This document shows positions 17,838 to 26,239 of a stretch of 64,000 nt of DNA, piece after piece; within the stretch, counting starts at the first letter, position 1; each line of letters opens with the position of its first letter. The notes beneath the pieces were generated by a model. The model ran no database searches. It was not told the DNA's origin and was given only the letters and a program-made list of their open reading frames with translations. Made by a program: the position numbers and the translations under genes. Source of the stretch: Chryseobacterium sp. (GTDB taxonomy: Bacteria > Bacteroidota > Bacteroidia > Flavobacteriales > Weeksellaceae); contig JAGLBA010000001.1 in the NCBI GenBank assembly GCA_018260475.1, positions 62,001 to 126,000 of the forward strand, in the 5' to 3' direction.

Positions 17838-19637
17838 CTACCTTTTCTTCGCCCACAAATCCATCTTTCGTTCCAAAACCTCCAGCGGAAGGCAGCCTTG
17901 GCTGAGCAACTCATCGTGGAAATCAGCAAGATCGAAACGGTCTTTCAATTGTTTTTGATATTTGTTGCGAAGTTGACGGATTTTCAACGCCCCTATTTTA
18001 TAACCTAGCGCCTGTCCCGGCATTGCCATATACCGTTCTATTTCTGCGGTGGCAGAGGCCTCGTCATAGGAGATATTGCTAAGGAAATATTTTATCGCCT
18101 GCTCGCGCGACATCTGCCCGGTATGGATTCCCGTATCCACCACCAGTCGCACTGCGCGCAGCATCTGGTCACTTAGGTAGCCCATTTTTTGGTAAGGATC
18201 CGTGTAAAGACCAAATTCCGGACCCAGTGTTTCGCAGTAGTGCGCCCAGCCTTCGCCGTAGGCACCGAACCAACCGAAACGCATAAATTTCGGTAGCTTT
18301 TCATTTTCTTGTTGAAGTGAGATTTGGTAATGGTGACCAGGTATAGCCTCATGTAGAAAAAGGGATTCCATACCGGAAGTTACATTAAATTTCGATGCAT
18401 CCGGAAGCGGCACATAGAAAATTCCCGGGCGTTTTCCATCGGGTGTACCTTGGATGTACTCAGCACTGGCAGTGGCCTCGCGGAATTTTTCGGTCCGGCG
18501 GATTTCGAAAGGCGTTTTTGGAGTAGTCCCGAACATTTTTTTCAAGCCCGGCTGAATTTTGGCAAGAATTCCGTTGAACGCAGCCAGAACCTCTTCCGCA
18601 TTTTTATAAGGCATGGCTTTCTTATCAGATTTCACGAAAGTGATAAATTCCTCCAGCGTTCCCGTGAAGCCCACTTGCTGTTTTACTTTCTCCATTTCAG
18701 TGCGCAGCATCGCGACTTGTTGCAGTCCCGTTTTGTGGATTTGTTCTGGCGTTTGGCTGGTCGTAGTCCAACTTTTTACGAAATATTTATAAGTTTCGGC
18801 ACCATTAGGAAGCGCGTTATAGCCATCAGTCGTGCGCGCCGCAGGCAGATATTCTTTTTCCAGAAAAGCGCCCATTTTAGCGTAAGCAGGCACTATTTTT
18901 TTAGTAATGGTTTCGGTAAATAACCGGTTGTATTTTTCTTTCTGAGCTGGGGAAAAGTTTTTCGGAAATTTCTTGATTGGCCCGTAGAAAATGTTTTTAT
19001 CTGCATTTGACGAAACCAATTCTTCAGCTTTCATCTGCGGAATCATCTTCAAAACTATTTTTTTAGGTAAAACGGTATTCGCCGTCATACCTGCGCGGAA
19101 ATTTTCGGTAGCAGCATCCATCCATTCCGGGAATTTATTCATCCTCGCCAGCCAATTGTCGTAGTCTTTTGTTGTTTTAAATGGCTGGTTTCCCTCGCCA
19201 CTTCCCAATAATGGAAATTCCAACGGCAGTCCTCCAAATTGTGTAAAAGGAATGTATTCCGGGTGGTAGGCGTAACGCTCTATCTTGTCTTTCAGCGTAT
19301 AATCCAGCACATCATACACTACCTTTTTATCATCGGGCAGGTTTTTATAATCCACTCTTTTAAGTTGTCCCACGATTTTATTATAGAAAGAAATCTCCCC
19401 GGAAATAAAATCTTTATCAATATTAATTGGCAACTGGTCATTATACCTGATATCTCCCTGCGCGGTAGCTTCTAGCGGGTATAGTTTCAGGTATTGCTCG
19501 TAATATCCGGCCGCAATGCTATCCAAATCTGCTGGGGTTTCCCGGGTAATGGGCGAGTCCATTTTTTTACAGGAAAATGAAGAGATGCCCAGCATTACAT
19601 ACGCCAATATATAAAGAATGTATTTTTTCATTTTCAA
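17838..19637 (-). CDS. DUF885 family lipoprotein, probable metallopeptidase
   Basis: 599 residues. The N terminus is a signal peptide ending 'GISSFSCKKMDS', so the protein is probably a lipoprotein, although the lipobox (SFSC) is not ideal. The core matches DUF885: HEAIPGHH (429-436), 'RFGWFGAYGEGWAHYCETLG' and 'YDEASATAEIERYMAMPGQA' in the C-terminal third. The HExxxGHH and GEGWAHY motifs are those proposed to bind metal, and the family is usually annotated as putative carboxypeptidases. The substrate is unknown. It is monocistronic, with 62 bases to the nth stop on the other strand. Confidence 0.87.
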   Translation of the reverse strand: MKMKKYILYILAYVMLGISSFSCKKMDSPITRETPADLDSIAAGYYEQYLKLYPLEATAQGDIRYNDQLPINIDKDFISGEISFYNKIVGQLKRVDYKNLPDDKKVVYDVLDYTLKDKIERYAYHPEYIPFTQFGGLPLEFPLLGSGEGNQPFKTTKDYDNWLARMNKFPEWMDAATENFRAGMTANTVLPKKIVLKMIPQMKAEELVSSNADKNIFYGPIKKFPKNFSPAQKEKYNRLFTETITKKIVPAYAKMGAFLEKEYLPAARTTDGYNALPNGAETYKYFVKSWTTTSQTPEQIHKTGLQQVAMLRTEMEKVKQQVGFTGTLEEFITFVKSDKKAMPYKNAEEVLAAFNGILAKIQPGLKKMFGTTPKTPFEIRRTEKFREATASAEYIQGTPDGKRPGIFYVPLPDASKFNVTSGMESLFLHEAIPGHHYQISLQQENEKLPKFMRFGWFGAYGEGWAHYCETLGPEFGLYTDPYQKMGYLSDQMLRAVRLVVDTGIHTGQMSREQAIKYFLSNISYDEASATAEIERYMAMPGQALGYKIGALKIRQLRNKYQKQLKDRFDLADFHDELLSQGCLPLEVLERKMDLWAKKR

Positions 19638-20017
19638 AGAAATTTTTTGTGTTGCTAAATTAAAGATTTTAAACAGAAAAACCGAATGATCTCCTTCTAC
19701 TCGGAATTTTAATATAAGTTTGAAAGAAATAACATATTAGGGACTACAGCATTATTATACACTTAACTCACTTATGCTCACCTTGAACAATATCCAAAGT
19801 ACACTTAGGGAAAAAATCTTTGACCATAAAAATATAGTGTGCTTTTAATTTTACAGAATAACACCTTATGTGGCTAACTAGTAAAGGATTATGGGAGTAA
19901 ACTCCCTTCAAATAAATCTCTTTTAAATTAATTCAAAAAAAAATCCGTGCATTCAATCTATTTTTTATCTTTGTTGAAACAGACAATACATTTTTTATAA
20001 CATTTTTTATCCTTGAA
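19638..20017. other. Intergenic region between divergent genes
   Basis: About 380 AT-rich bases holding the promoters of the DUF885 gene (minus) and the acidic protein gene (plus). A TATCTTTG box lies at 19966-19973 on the plus strand, 44 bases before the ATG at 20018. A small hairpin gggagtaaactccc is at about 19899-19912. No open frame or RNA gene seen. Confidence 0.5.
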
Positions 20018-20479
20018 ATGAAGGGAATTTTGAAGATTTACCATCCCGAAGAAACGCTGAAATACCACATAAAAAGTAGTTATTGCAAAGCGGTCTACCT
20101 AAACGCACAACATTTTTTGGAAGTAGAAATCATTACAGACGATGATTTGGACCATGTGGAAGATGACTCTTTGCAGTACCCTTTTCCACAACTTTCCCTA
20201 AATATTTTTGAATTCCCCATCGATTCTGCGGAACTTTCCGGGAAGACTTTCAAAGTGGAAGATACTGATGACGAAGCGTACACCGAAGTGGATCTTTTCG
20301 ATGATGAAGAGGCTTACCTCTACGGCAACGAGCTCACTTTCAGCACAGATTCTGCCGGCGAATTGGAACTATATTGGAAAGGCGAAATAACGGATTTCTA
20401 CACCGGGCAAGATGACCCCATCCCCTTCAAACTGAAATGCCACTTCCGTCCAGACGAGATCGTGGTGGATGAGGATTAA
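20018..20479 (+). CDS. Conserved hypothetical acidic cytoplasmic protein
   Basis: 153 residues, strongly acidic (Asp/Glu clusters at about 41-50, 83-100 and the C terminus), no signal peptide and no membrane span. It has alternating hydrophobic strands that suggest a beta-rich fold. I do not recognise a family. It lies upstream of exbB with its own terminator-free gap of 96 bases that contains a strong promoter, so it is probably a separate transcript. Confidence 0.65.
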   Translation: MKGILKIYHPEETLKYHIKSSYCKAVYLNAQHFLEVEIITDDDLDHVEDDSLQYPFPQLSLNIFEFPIDSAELSGKTFKVEDTDDEAYTEVDLFDDEEAYLYGNELTFSTDSAGELELYWKGEITDFYTGQDDPIPFKLKCHFRPDEIVVDED

Positions 20480-20513
20480 ATTTTTCACTTAAGATTTTAT
20501 TGGTAACCCAACT

Positions 20514-20543
20514 TTTGTTTTTATAATATTAAGGCTAACTTTG
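20514..20543 (+). promoter_or_regulatory. Promoter of the exbB-exbD-tonB operon
   Basis: TTTG (20514-20517), an 18-base spacer and TAACTTTG (20536-20543): a close match to the Bacteroidota -33/-7 promoter. It lies 32 bases before the exbB ATG at 20576. Confidence 0.65.
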
Positions 20544-20575
20544 CCGTTAGAATCTTAATTTTTAAATCAAATTTT

Positions 20576-21244
20576 ATGTTTTTACAGATACGGGCCGCCG
20601 CCACGACGGAGAAGGTTTTCTCGTTTTGGGACATCATGTTCCACGGTAATATCTTCGCAAATGCCGTGATGGTCGCCGTTTTAGCATTGGGTGTGCTTTC
20701 CGTTTATCTTTTCTTGGAGCGTCTTTTTTACATCAATAGGCAATTAAAAATCCACGATCGTAATTTACTGAACAACATCCACGATTTGGTAAAGGATGGC
20801 AAAATAGAAAGTGCAGAAGACTATTGCTTGCGCCAAAATACACCCGACTCCCGAATTTTGGCAAAAGGAATCTCCCGCTTGGGCCGCCCCGTGGGCGACA
20901 TCGTAAGCGCTATGGAAAGCCAAGGACAAATAGAACTGGCCAAAATGGAAAAAAACCTGAACCTGCTGGCTGCCGTCCCAAGTATCGCACCCATGCTGGG
21001 GCTATTAGGAACGGTTATCGGGATCATTATGGCGTTTTTCAATATGGCGAACATGGAAGGCTCTTTTTCCCCAAAAACATTGTCAGAAGGCATCTACACA
21101 GCATTGGGACAAACGGCAACAGGTCTTGCAGTGGCTATTCCTGCGAATTTCTTTTACAACTTGCTGCTCACCCGGATAGATAAATTTGTGTTGAAAATTC
21201 AGCAACTTTCCGCTGGTTTCTTGGACATCATCAATAAGCCTTAA
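20576..21244 (+). CDS. exbB: ExbB/TolQ/MotA-family proton channel subunit
   Basis: 222 residues with three membrane spans (about 26-50, 130-155, 175-195). The signature of the family is seen in the last two: 'APMLGLLGTVIGIIMAFFNM' and 'ALGQTATGLAVAIPANFFYN'. With ExbD it forms the channel that uses proton-motive force to energise TonB at outer-membrane transporters, or, in Tol-like systems, the cell envelope. First gene of a three-gene operon (exbB, exbD, tonB-like) with a clear promoter. Confidence 0.93.
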   Translation: MFLQIRAAATTEKVFSFWDIMFHGNIFANAVMVAVLALGVLSVYLFLERLFYINRQLKIHDRNLLNNIHDLVKDGKIESAEDYCLRQNTPDSRILAKGISRLGRPVGDIVSAMESQGQIELAKMEKNLNLLAAVPSIAPMLGLLGTVIGIIMAFFNMANMEGSFSPKTLSEGIYTALGQTATGLAVAIPANFFYNLLLTRIDKFVLKIQQLSAGFLDIINKP

Positions 21245-21247
21245 GCT

Positions 21248-21646
21248 ATGAAACTGACCCGTAGAAACAAAGCCAACCCGGATTTCAGTCTCGCCGCCAT
21301 GGTGGATGTAATTTTGCTGTTACTCATCTTCTTTATGGTGACCTCGGCGGCATCTAACCAAAGTGCCATAGATGTGAAACTACCCAAAGGCACCGTAGAA
21401 ACCCCGAATATTCCGAACGAACTCACCGTAAGCATAAAACCAGATGGTAGTTATTTTGTAGATGACAAAGTCGTACGCAAGGAAGAACTTGAACAAATGG
21501 TTGTCAAAAGGTTACAAAAAACCGATAAACCCTCTTTCACGATTCGTGCAGATGAAAATACAATGCACAAGGATGTGGTTTTCGTAATGGGCATAGCGGA
21601 AAAACACAAATACAATATCGCCATCGCAACTACAAAAGAAAATTAA
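21248..21646 (+). CDS. exbD: ExbD/TolR-family biopolymer transport protein
   Basis: 132 residues: a short cytoplasmic tail, one membrane span (about 15-38) with the critical Asp in 'AAMVDVILLLLIFFMV', then a periplasmic domain with the usual 'VSIKPDGSYFVDDKVV' and 'IRADENTMHKDVVFVM' segments. The partner of ExbB, starting 3 bases after its stop. Confidence 0.94.
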   Translation: MKLTRRNKANPDFSLAAMVDVILLLLIFFMVTSAASNQSAIDVKLPKGTVETPNIPNELTVSIKPDGSYFVDDKVVRKEELEQMVVKRLQKTDKPSFTIRADENTMHKDVVFVMGIAEKHKYNIAIATTKEN

Positions 21647-21677
21647 TTCTCTTTAAAATCTTAATTAAAAATAAAAA

Positions 21678-22565
21678 TTGAACGGCTACACAGCATATGA
21701 TAAAGAAGACAGGCGTGACAGTCTGAAAAGTGCCATCATCACAGCAGTGGTGTGGGCTGCCGTGCTACTTTTTATTTTCTTATACAAAGTCACCGAGATA
21801 ATTCCTGAGAAAAATGAAGTTGTGGCAGAAATGCTCATCAATTTTGGCGACAACCAAAACGGAAATGGTGAAGAAGAGCCCGCCAATCAGGATGGAAGCA
21901 TTGCCGCTACCACCGAAACGCCAGCCCCAACCCCAGAACCAGTTTCCGTACCTATGCCAGAACCGGAAAGAACACAACCGTCAGAACCAGAAAAAATAAT
22001 CACCGGGACCAACGAAAAAAAGACCGTAATAACGCCCAAAGCCGACAAGCTTACCAAAGCTGCGGAAAAAACGAACAACACGAAAAAAACGAACAGCACT
22101 GCATCGGCGAAATCTATCAAAACCAATGCGGCGAAATCTACCACCTCCAATGCTAAAACTGGAAACGGCGACGGCAAAGGCACCGCGGCCATCGGAAACC
22201 TTATAAAAGGGCGTGGGACGAAAACGGGTATCCAAGGTGCTAACGGCACAAATGGAAATTCCGGCGACCCTCTGGGCGGAGATAGCAACGGTAACAGCAA
22301 AATAGGTGTGGACAGAAACCTGATTGCCTATATCCCTGGAACCATGGGGCGTGGCGGCGTGCAACCCTCTCATAATTGTACTGCGGCGGGTAGCATCAGC
22401 ATTTCCTATACAGTGGACAAAGCCGGGAATGTGATTTCGGCCCGCAGATCAGGCGGGATTTCCGATCCGTGCGTGGTTTCTACCTCCGTCTCTTGGGTAA
22501 AAAAATATGTGAAAGCCGAAAAATCATCCTTTTCTTCCTCTGGAGTTTACAGGATTACATTTTAA
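21678..22565 (+). CDS. TonB-like energy transducer
   Basis: 295 residues. One N-terminal membrane anchor (about 19-37, 'IITAVVWAAVLLFIFLY') is followed by a long Pro/Glu then Lys/Thr/Ala/Asn-rich linker (about 60-215) and a compact C-terminal domain ('SISISYTVDKAGNVISARRS', 'GVYRITF') as in TonB C-terminal regions. It probably spans the periplasm to reach TonB-dependent receptors. The start is TTG at 21678: no in-frame ATG precedes the anchor. A Cys pair in the C-terminal domain may form a disulphide. Third gene of the exbB operon. Confidence 0.8.
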   Translation: MNGYTAYDKEDRRDSLKSAIITAVVWAAVLLFIFLYKVTEIIPEKNEVVAEMLINFGDNQNGNGEEEPANQDGSIAATTETPAPTPEPVSVPMPEPERTQPSEPEKIITGTNEKKTVITPKADKLTKAAEKTNNTKKTNSTASAKSIKTNAAKSTTSNAKTGNGDGKGTAAIGNLIKGRGTKTGIQGANGTNGNSGDPLGGDSNGNSKIGVDRNLIAYIPGTMGRGGVQPSHNCTAAGSISISYTVDKAGNVISARRSGGISDPCVVSTSVSWVKKYVKAEKSSFSSSGVYRITF

Positions 22566-22595
22566 ATAAAATCCTGCGCTTATATAATCACAAAG

Positions 22596-22853
22596 ATGAA
22601 TACAGAACTCATAGGCTTTGTAGCGGGAGGTCTCTCGTCCGCTCTTTTTATACCTCAAATCATTAAAATCGTCAAGGAAAAATCTGCAAAAGAGTTATCG
22701 CTAATGACCTGCATCATAGGCATCATCAGTTCGGGATTGTGGCTTTGGTACGGTATCAAACAAGATCATATCTCCATGATGGTTACCAATTCTATATCTG
22801 TAATTGCCACCGCGGTGCTTCTGTTTTTAAAAATTAAATTTAAAAAACACTAA
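22596..22853 (+). CDS. SemiSWEET-family sugar transporter
   Basis: 85 residues, a single three-helix bundle of the SWEET/PQ-loop type. Helix 1 has 'SSALFIPQIIKIVKEKSAKE' with the Pro-Gln of the PQ motif, helix 2 'LMTCIIGIISSGLWLWYGI' and helix 3 'MVTNSISVIATAVLLFLKI'. SemiSWEETs dimerise to move sugars down their gradient. No sugar gene is near, so the substrate is open. It stands between the tonB-like gene and hflX, 30 and 35 bases away. Confidence 0.9.
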   Translation: MNTELIGFVAGGLSSALFIPQIIKIVKEKSAKELSLMTCIIGIISSGLWLWYGIKQDHISMMVTNSISVIATAVLLFLKIKFKKH

Positions 22854-22858
22854 ATTTG
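22851..22858 (+). promoter_or_regulatory. Candidate -7 box of hflX
   Basis: TAAATTTG, overlapping the semiSWEET stop codon and 30 bases before the hflX ATG. No clear -33 box. Confidence 0.3.
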
Positions 22859-22888
22859 TAAGATAAGGTTTGAGAAAACCAAAATAAG

Positions 22889-24136
22889 ATGATAGAAAAG
22901 AAAGAACATAATTACGAAAAAGCAGTATTGGTAGGGCTTGTAACGCAAAAACAAGACGAAGACAAACTGCATGAATACATGGATGAACTGGAATTCCTCG
23001 CTTTCACGGCAGGGGCTACGGTAGAAAAAAGATTTGTACAAAAACTAACGATGCCGGATGCCAAAACCTTCGTGGGAAGTGGCAAAATGCAGGAAATAAG
23101 GGACTATGTAAAGGAACACGAAATAGGAACTGTGATTTTTGATGACGAACTCTCGCCTTCGCAGTTGAAAAATTTGGAGCGCGAAATGGAGGTAAAAATC
23201 CTCGACAGGACCAACCTTATTTTGGATATTTTTGCACAAAGAGCGCAAACTTCCTACGCAAGAACCCAAGTGGAACTCGCTCAATATGAATACCTTCTCC
23301 CTCGCCTGACCAGGATGTGGACCCACCTGGAGCGCCAGCGCGGCGGTATCGGGATGCGAGGTCCGGGGGAAACGGAAATCGAGACCGATAGGAGGATCAT
23401 CCGCGACAGAATTTCTTTGCTTAAGGAAAAACTTAAAACCATAGATAAACAAATGGCTACGCAGCGCAACAACCGCGGAAAGATGGTGCGCGTGGCATTG
23501 GTAGGATATACGAATGTTGGGAAATCTACGCTGATGAACGCCATATCAAAATCCGAAGTTTTTGCTGAAAACAAACTTTTTGCGACGCTGGATACCACGG
23601 TGCGCAAGGTGGTAATCGGGAATTTGCCTTTCCTGCTAACGGACACGGTTGGTTTTATCCGAAAACTCCCGACACAGCTGGTGGAATCCTTTAAATCTAC
23701 TTTGGACGAAGTGCGCGAGGCGGATTTGCTGATCCATGTGGTGGATATTTCGCATGAAAGTTTTGAGGATCATAATGATTCTGTGAATCAAATTTTGATG
23801 GAAATCGGAGCACACCAAAAACCGGTAATTATGGTCTTCAACAAAATTGATGATTTTACCTACGAGAAAAAGGACGAAGATGATCTAACGCCGGCTACGA
23901 ACAGAAATATTTCCCTCGACGAGTGGAAAAAGACATGGATGGGAAAATCAAAACACCCTACGGTTTTCATCTCTGCTTTAACAAAAGAAAACTTCCCGGA
24001 GATGAAAAAAATGATCTACGATGAAGTGCTAAAAATTCATATTTCGCGCTTCCCGTACAATGATTTTTTATTTGAATATTTTGATGAGGAGGAGGACGAG
24101 AATGAGAGTGATAGCCAGACGTTAAACAAGGATTAG
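22889..24136 (+). CDS. hflX: GTPase HflX (ribosome rescue/recycling)
   Basis: 415 residues. The N-terminal HflX domain (about 1-195) includes the glycine-rich 'GGIGMRGPGETEIETDRR' loop. The G domain follows with G1 GYTNVGKS (206-213), G3 in 'FLLTDTVGFIRKLP' and G4 'VFNKID'. HflX splits stalled ribosomes and is linked to heat and antibiotic stress. The acidic C-terminal tail ('DEEEDENESDS') is of the kind seen in this lineage. No frame problem seen. Confidence 0.95.
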   Translation: MIEKKEHNYEKAVLVGLVTQKQDEDKLHEYMDELEFLAFTAGATVEKRFVQKLTMPDAKTFVGSGKMQEIRDYVKEHEIGTVIFDDELSPSQLKNLEREMEVKILDRTNLILDIFAQRAQTSYARTQVELAQYEYLLPRLTRMWTHLERQRGGIGMRGPGETEIETDRRIIRDRISLLKEKLKTIDKQMATQRNNRGKMVRVALVGYTNVGKSTLMNAISKSEVFAENKLFATLDTTVRKVVIGNLPFLLTDTVGFIRKLPTQLVESFKSTLDEVREADLLIHVVDISHESFEDHNDSVNQILMEIGAHQKPVIMVFNKIDDFTYEKKDEDDLTPATNRNISLDEWKKTWMGKSKHPTVFISALTKENFPEMKKMIYDEVLKIHISRFPYNDFLFEYFDEEEDENESDSQTLNKD

Positions 24137-24233
24137 ATTTATATCGTAAAGCCGAATGTTTTTATCTAATTAATATTAATTTAATACAATATTTGTTTAT
24201 ACCGCCTACTTTTGAGAAAATTAATAATTATAG

Positions 24234-25814
24234 ATGAAAAATACTCTATTTCTTGTATCCATTCTATCTGGATTTACTTTTGCAAGCGCCCAGACGGGCA
24301 ACATCGGAATCAACACATCCACACCGCACAAATCCTCCGTCTTAGACATCACCTCCGACACACGGGGATTGCTGCTACCGCGCCTCATGACGGCCGCCGT
24401 CAACGATTTGTCATCTACCGCAGCAGAAGGCTTAATCGTTTACGATAAAGAGCAAAAAAAATTCCTGGGTTGGGACGGATCTAAATGGCAAAACCTGGGC
24501 TACGAAGAGCAAAATACGGCGCCATACGCGTCTAATGTAACCATCAGCGGAAGCTATACCACGGGACAGACGCTTACAGGAAACTACACGTATACCGACG
24601 CCGACGGTAACGGAGAAAGCGGCTCTACCTTCCTATGGAACCACGCGAATAATAGCAGCGGATTGAATGCTGCAGCCATTTCCGGCGCTACCGCACAAAC
24701 CTATACCCAGCAAACTACGGATGTAGGAAAGTACCTACAGTTTTGCGTAACTCCAAAGTCGGCTACTGGCGCATCCCCTGGTGTCCAAAAGTGCTCTGTA
24801 TGGAGCGGTCCTACTGCTGCTGTAGTAGCAAATGCTGCGCCTACGGTTTCTTCCATCTCACTTTCTGGCGCATTGAATGTAGGCGGCACCGTCACGGGAA
24901 CTTACGCCTATAACGATACAGAAAGCGACGCCCAAAATACCACCGCGACAGGATCTACCTACCAATGGAAAATTGCCGGTGATTCCGCAGGAGCAAATAC
25001 TACAAATGCTACGGGAACCAACAATTCAGGTGCTACAAACGGTACCGATAAAGTGTATGTCCTGCAAGCCTCCGAAGCAGGGAAATACATCCAGTACTGC
25101 GTGAAGCCGATAGCCAATACAGGCACCACTTCCGGAATAGAAACTTGTTCTTCTTGGAGCGGGCCGGTTGCTTCGTACACTTCGGGAACTGTATTCAATG
25201 AAAGTTTCGAAAGCGGCGCAGCAAATGGCTACTTCACAGTTGTAACAACAAATGCGAATATCGCTGGAGTTGTATCGGGGTCATCACCAAGTGCACATAA
25301 ACCAGCATCCAGCCCCTATTCAGCCACAGGTACCCAAGGGTACAAATTTTCTGCTAACTCAAATACAACCGGAACAGCAGTTTTCACTTCACCTACGATA
25401 GATGCTACACAATATACCAATAATATGACCTTCAGCATGAGAATAGCAGGATTTGGAACAGCCACAGGAAACGGTTTAGAAGTCTTAACTTCACCCGATT
25501 ATGTACTGGTAGAGATCTCTACCGATGGTGGCAACAATTATAGCTCGTCCTCAATTACGCAAGGTGGTAATAGTAATGCCAATTGGCCGTTCTCCACTAC
25601 CGGAGTATCTTCCCTAGCTTTCGGTTCAACAGCGGTCTCTATGAACCAACCTACTGCTGGAGCAAATACCACCAATGCCATTAGCACGATAAGAATAACG
25701 AACATACCTAACACCTCCACTCAATTAAAATTCCGGATTACAGTATTAAACGAACAAACTTCTACTGTATCTGAATATTGGGTGATTGATGATATTAAAT
25801 TGGTGGCACCATAA
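24234..25814 (+). CDS. Secreted protein with two Ig-like repeats and a C-terminal jelly-roll-like domain
   Basis: 526 residues with a signal peptide ending 'TFASA' before Gln20. Residues ~21-95 hold a segment frequent in Flavobacteria exported proteins ('GNIGINTSTP', 'SVLDITSDTRGLLLPRL'). Two related repeats follow (about 97-200 and 203-310). Each begins 'AP..', carries a 'TLTGNYTYTDADG'-type strand and ends 'GKYLQFCVTP...CSVWSGP' or 'GKYIQYCVKP...CSSWSGP', with a Cys pair at matching places. The C-terminal ~200 residues start 'FNESFESGAANGYF' and end 'YWVIDDIKLV', like MAM/jelly-roll domains. No type IX sorting signal is evident. The role is unknown, perhaps cell-surface adhesion or binding. 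Confidence 0.75.
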   Translation: MKNTLFLVSILSGFTFASAQTGNIGINTSTPHKSSVLDITSDTRGLLLPRLMTAAVNDLSSTAAEGLIVYDKEQKKFLGWDGSKWQNLGYEEQNTAPYASNVTISGSYTTGQTLTGNYTYTDADGNGESGSTFLWNHANNSSGLNAAAISGATAQTYTQQTTDVGKYLQFCVTPKSATGASPGVQKCSVWSGPTAAVVANAAPTVSSISLSGALNVGGTVTGTYAYNDTESDAQNTTATGSTYQWKIAGDSAGANTTNATGTNNSGATNGTDKVYVLQASEAGKYIQYCVKPIANTGTTSGIETCSSWSGPVASYTSGTVFNESFESGAANGYFTVVTTNANIAGVVSGSSPSAHKPASSPYSATGTQGYKFSANSNTTGTAVFTSPTIDATQYTNNMTFSMRIAGFGTATGNGLEVLTSPDYVLVEISTDGGNNYSSSSITQGGNSNANWPFSTTGVSSLAFGSTAVSMNQPTAGANTTNAISTIRITNIPNTSTQLKFRITVLNEQTSTVSEYWVIDDIKLVAP

Positions 25815-25836
25815 GTAAAAGAAACCAATAATTTGT

Positions 25837-25866
25837 AAGACTGCCTTCTTAGGCAGTCTTTTTTTT
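25837..25866 (+). terminator. Intrinsic terminator after the secreted repeat protein
   Basis: Perfect 9-bp stem aagactgcc/ggcagtctt, 6-base loop, then eight T. The following broken AlkD copy starts directly after the T-run. Confidence 0.9.
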
Positions 25867-26110
25867 ATGGTGATTGATACTATAAGCTCCGCGCTTCAAT
25901 TTTTAGCCAATCCCGAAAAAGCCGCCTTTTACCCAAAATTCTTTAAAACTAGTAAAGGTGAATACGGCGAGGGCGACATCTTCATAGGCGTAACCACACT
26001 GAAGCCAAAACATTTGTAACAAATTTTTACAGTAAGAACTATGTGAGTTAATGGCTTCAAAAAATCAAGAGCAGCGCCTCACTGGGCTACTATTTCTGGT
26101 ATGGATATGT
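25867..26110 (+). pseudogene. Broken copy of the AlkD-like DNA alkylation repair gene
   Basis: From the ATG at 25867 the frame gives 50 residues ('[19 protein letters not shown]', '[18 protein letters not shown]') and then a stop at 26017. Bases 25888-25995 match 28904-29011 of the intact gene at all but 7 of 108 positions by my count. A second weaker match (26068-26105 against 29099-29136, 'gcgcctcac..gggctact') follows in a shortened spacing. The rest of the gene is missing. It is either the old resident copy or the left arm of a duplication that brackets the mcrBC/hsdS debris. Confidence 0.75.
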
Positions 26111-26239
26111 TCAGCAAATCATAGGCTGGACTGAGTTTGAAATCGCCATGACCAGTTTCTACAGAAAGAAATTCTTCAAATGTGCATCGCCATTGGAGAA
26201 AAGATAGTTGAAGAGAATCAGGGTGAATAATTTCGAATT

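Noticed and set aside
21887..22373. Frames opposite the tonB-like linker
   Set aside because: They mirror the low-complexity Pro/Lys/Thr-rich linker and lack starts or motifs.
24234..25814. Type IX secretion cargo
   Set aside because: The C terminus ends shortly after a jelly-roll strand and has no recognisable sorting domain with the usual GxxxxKxxV-like end.
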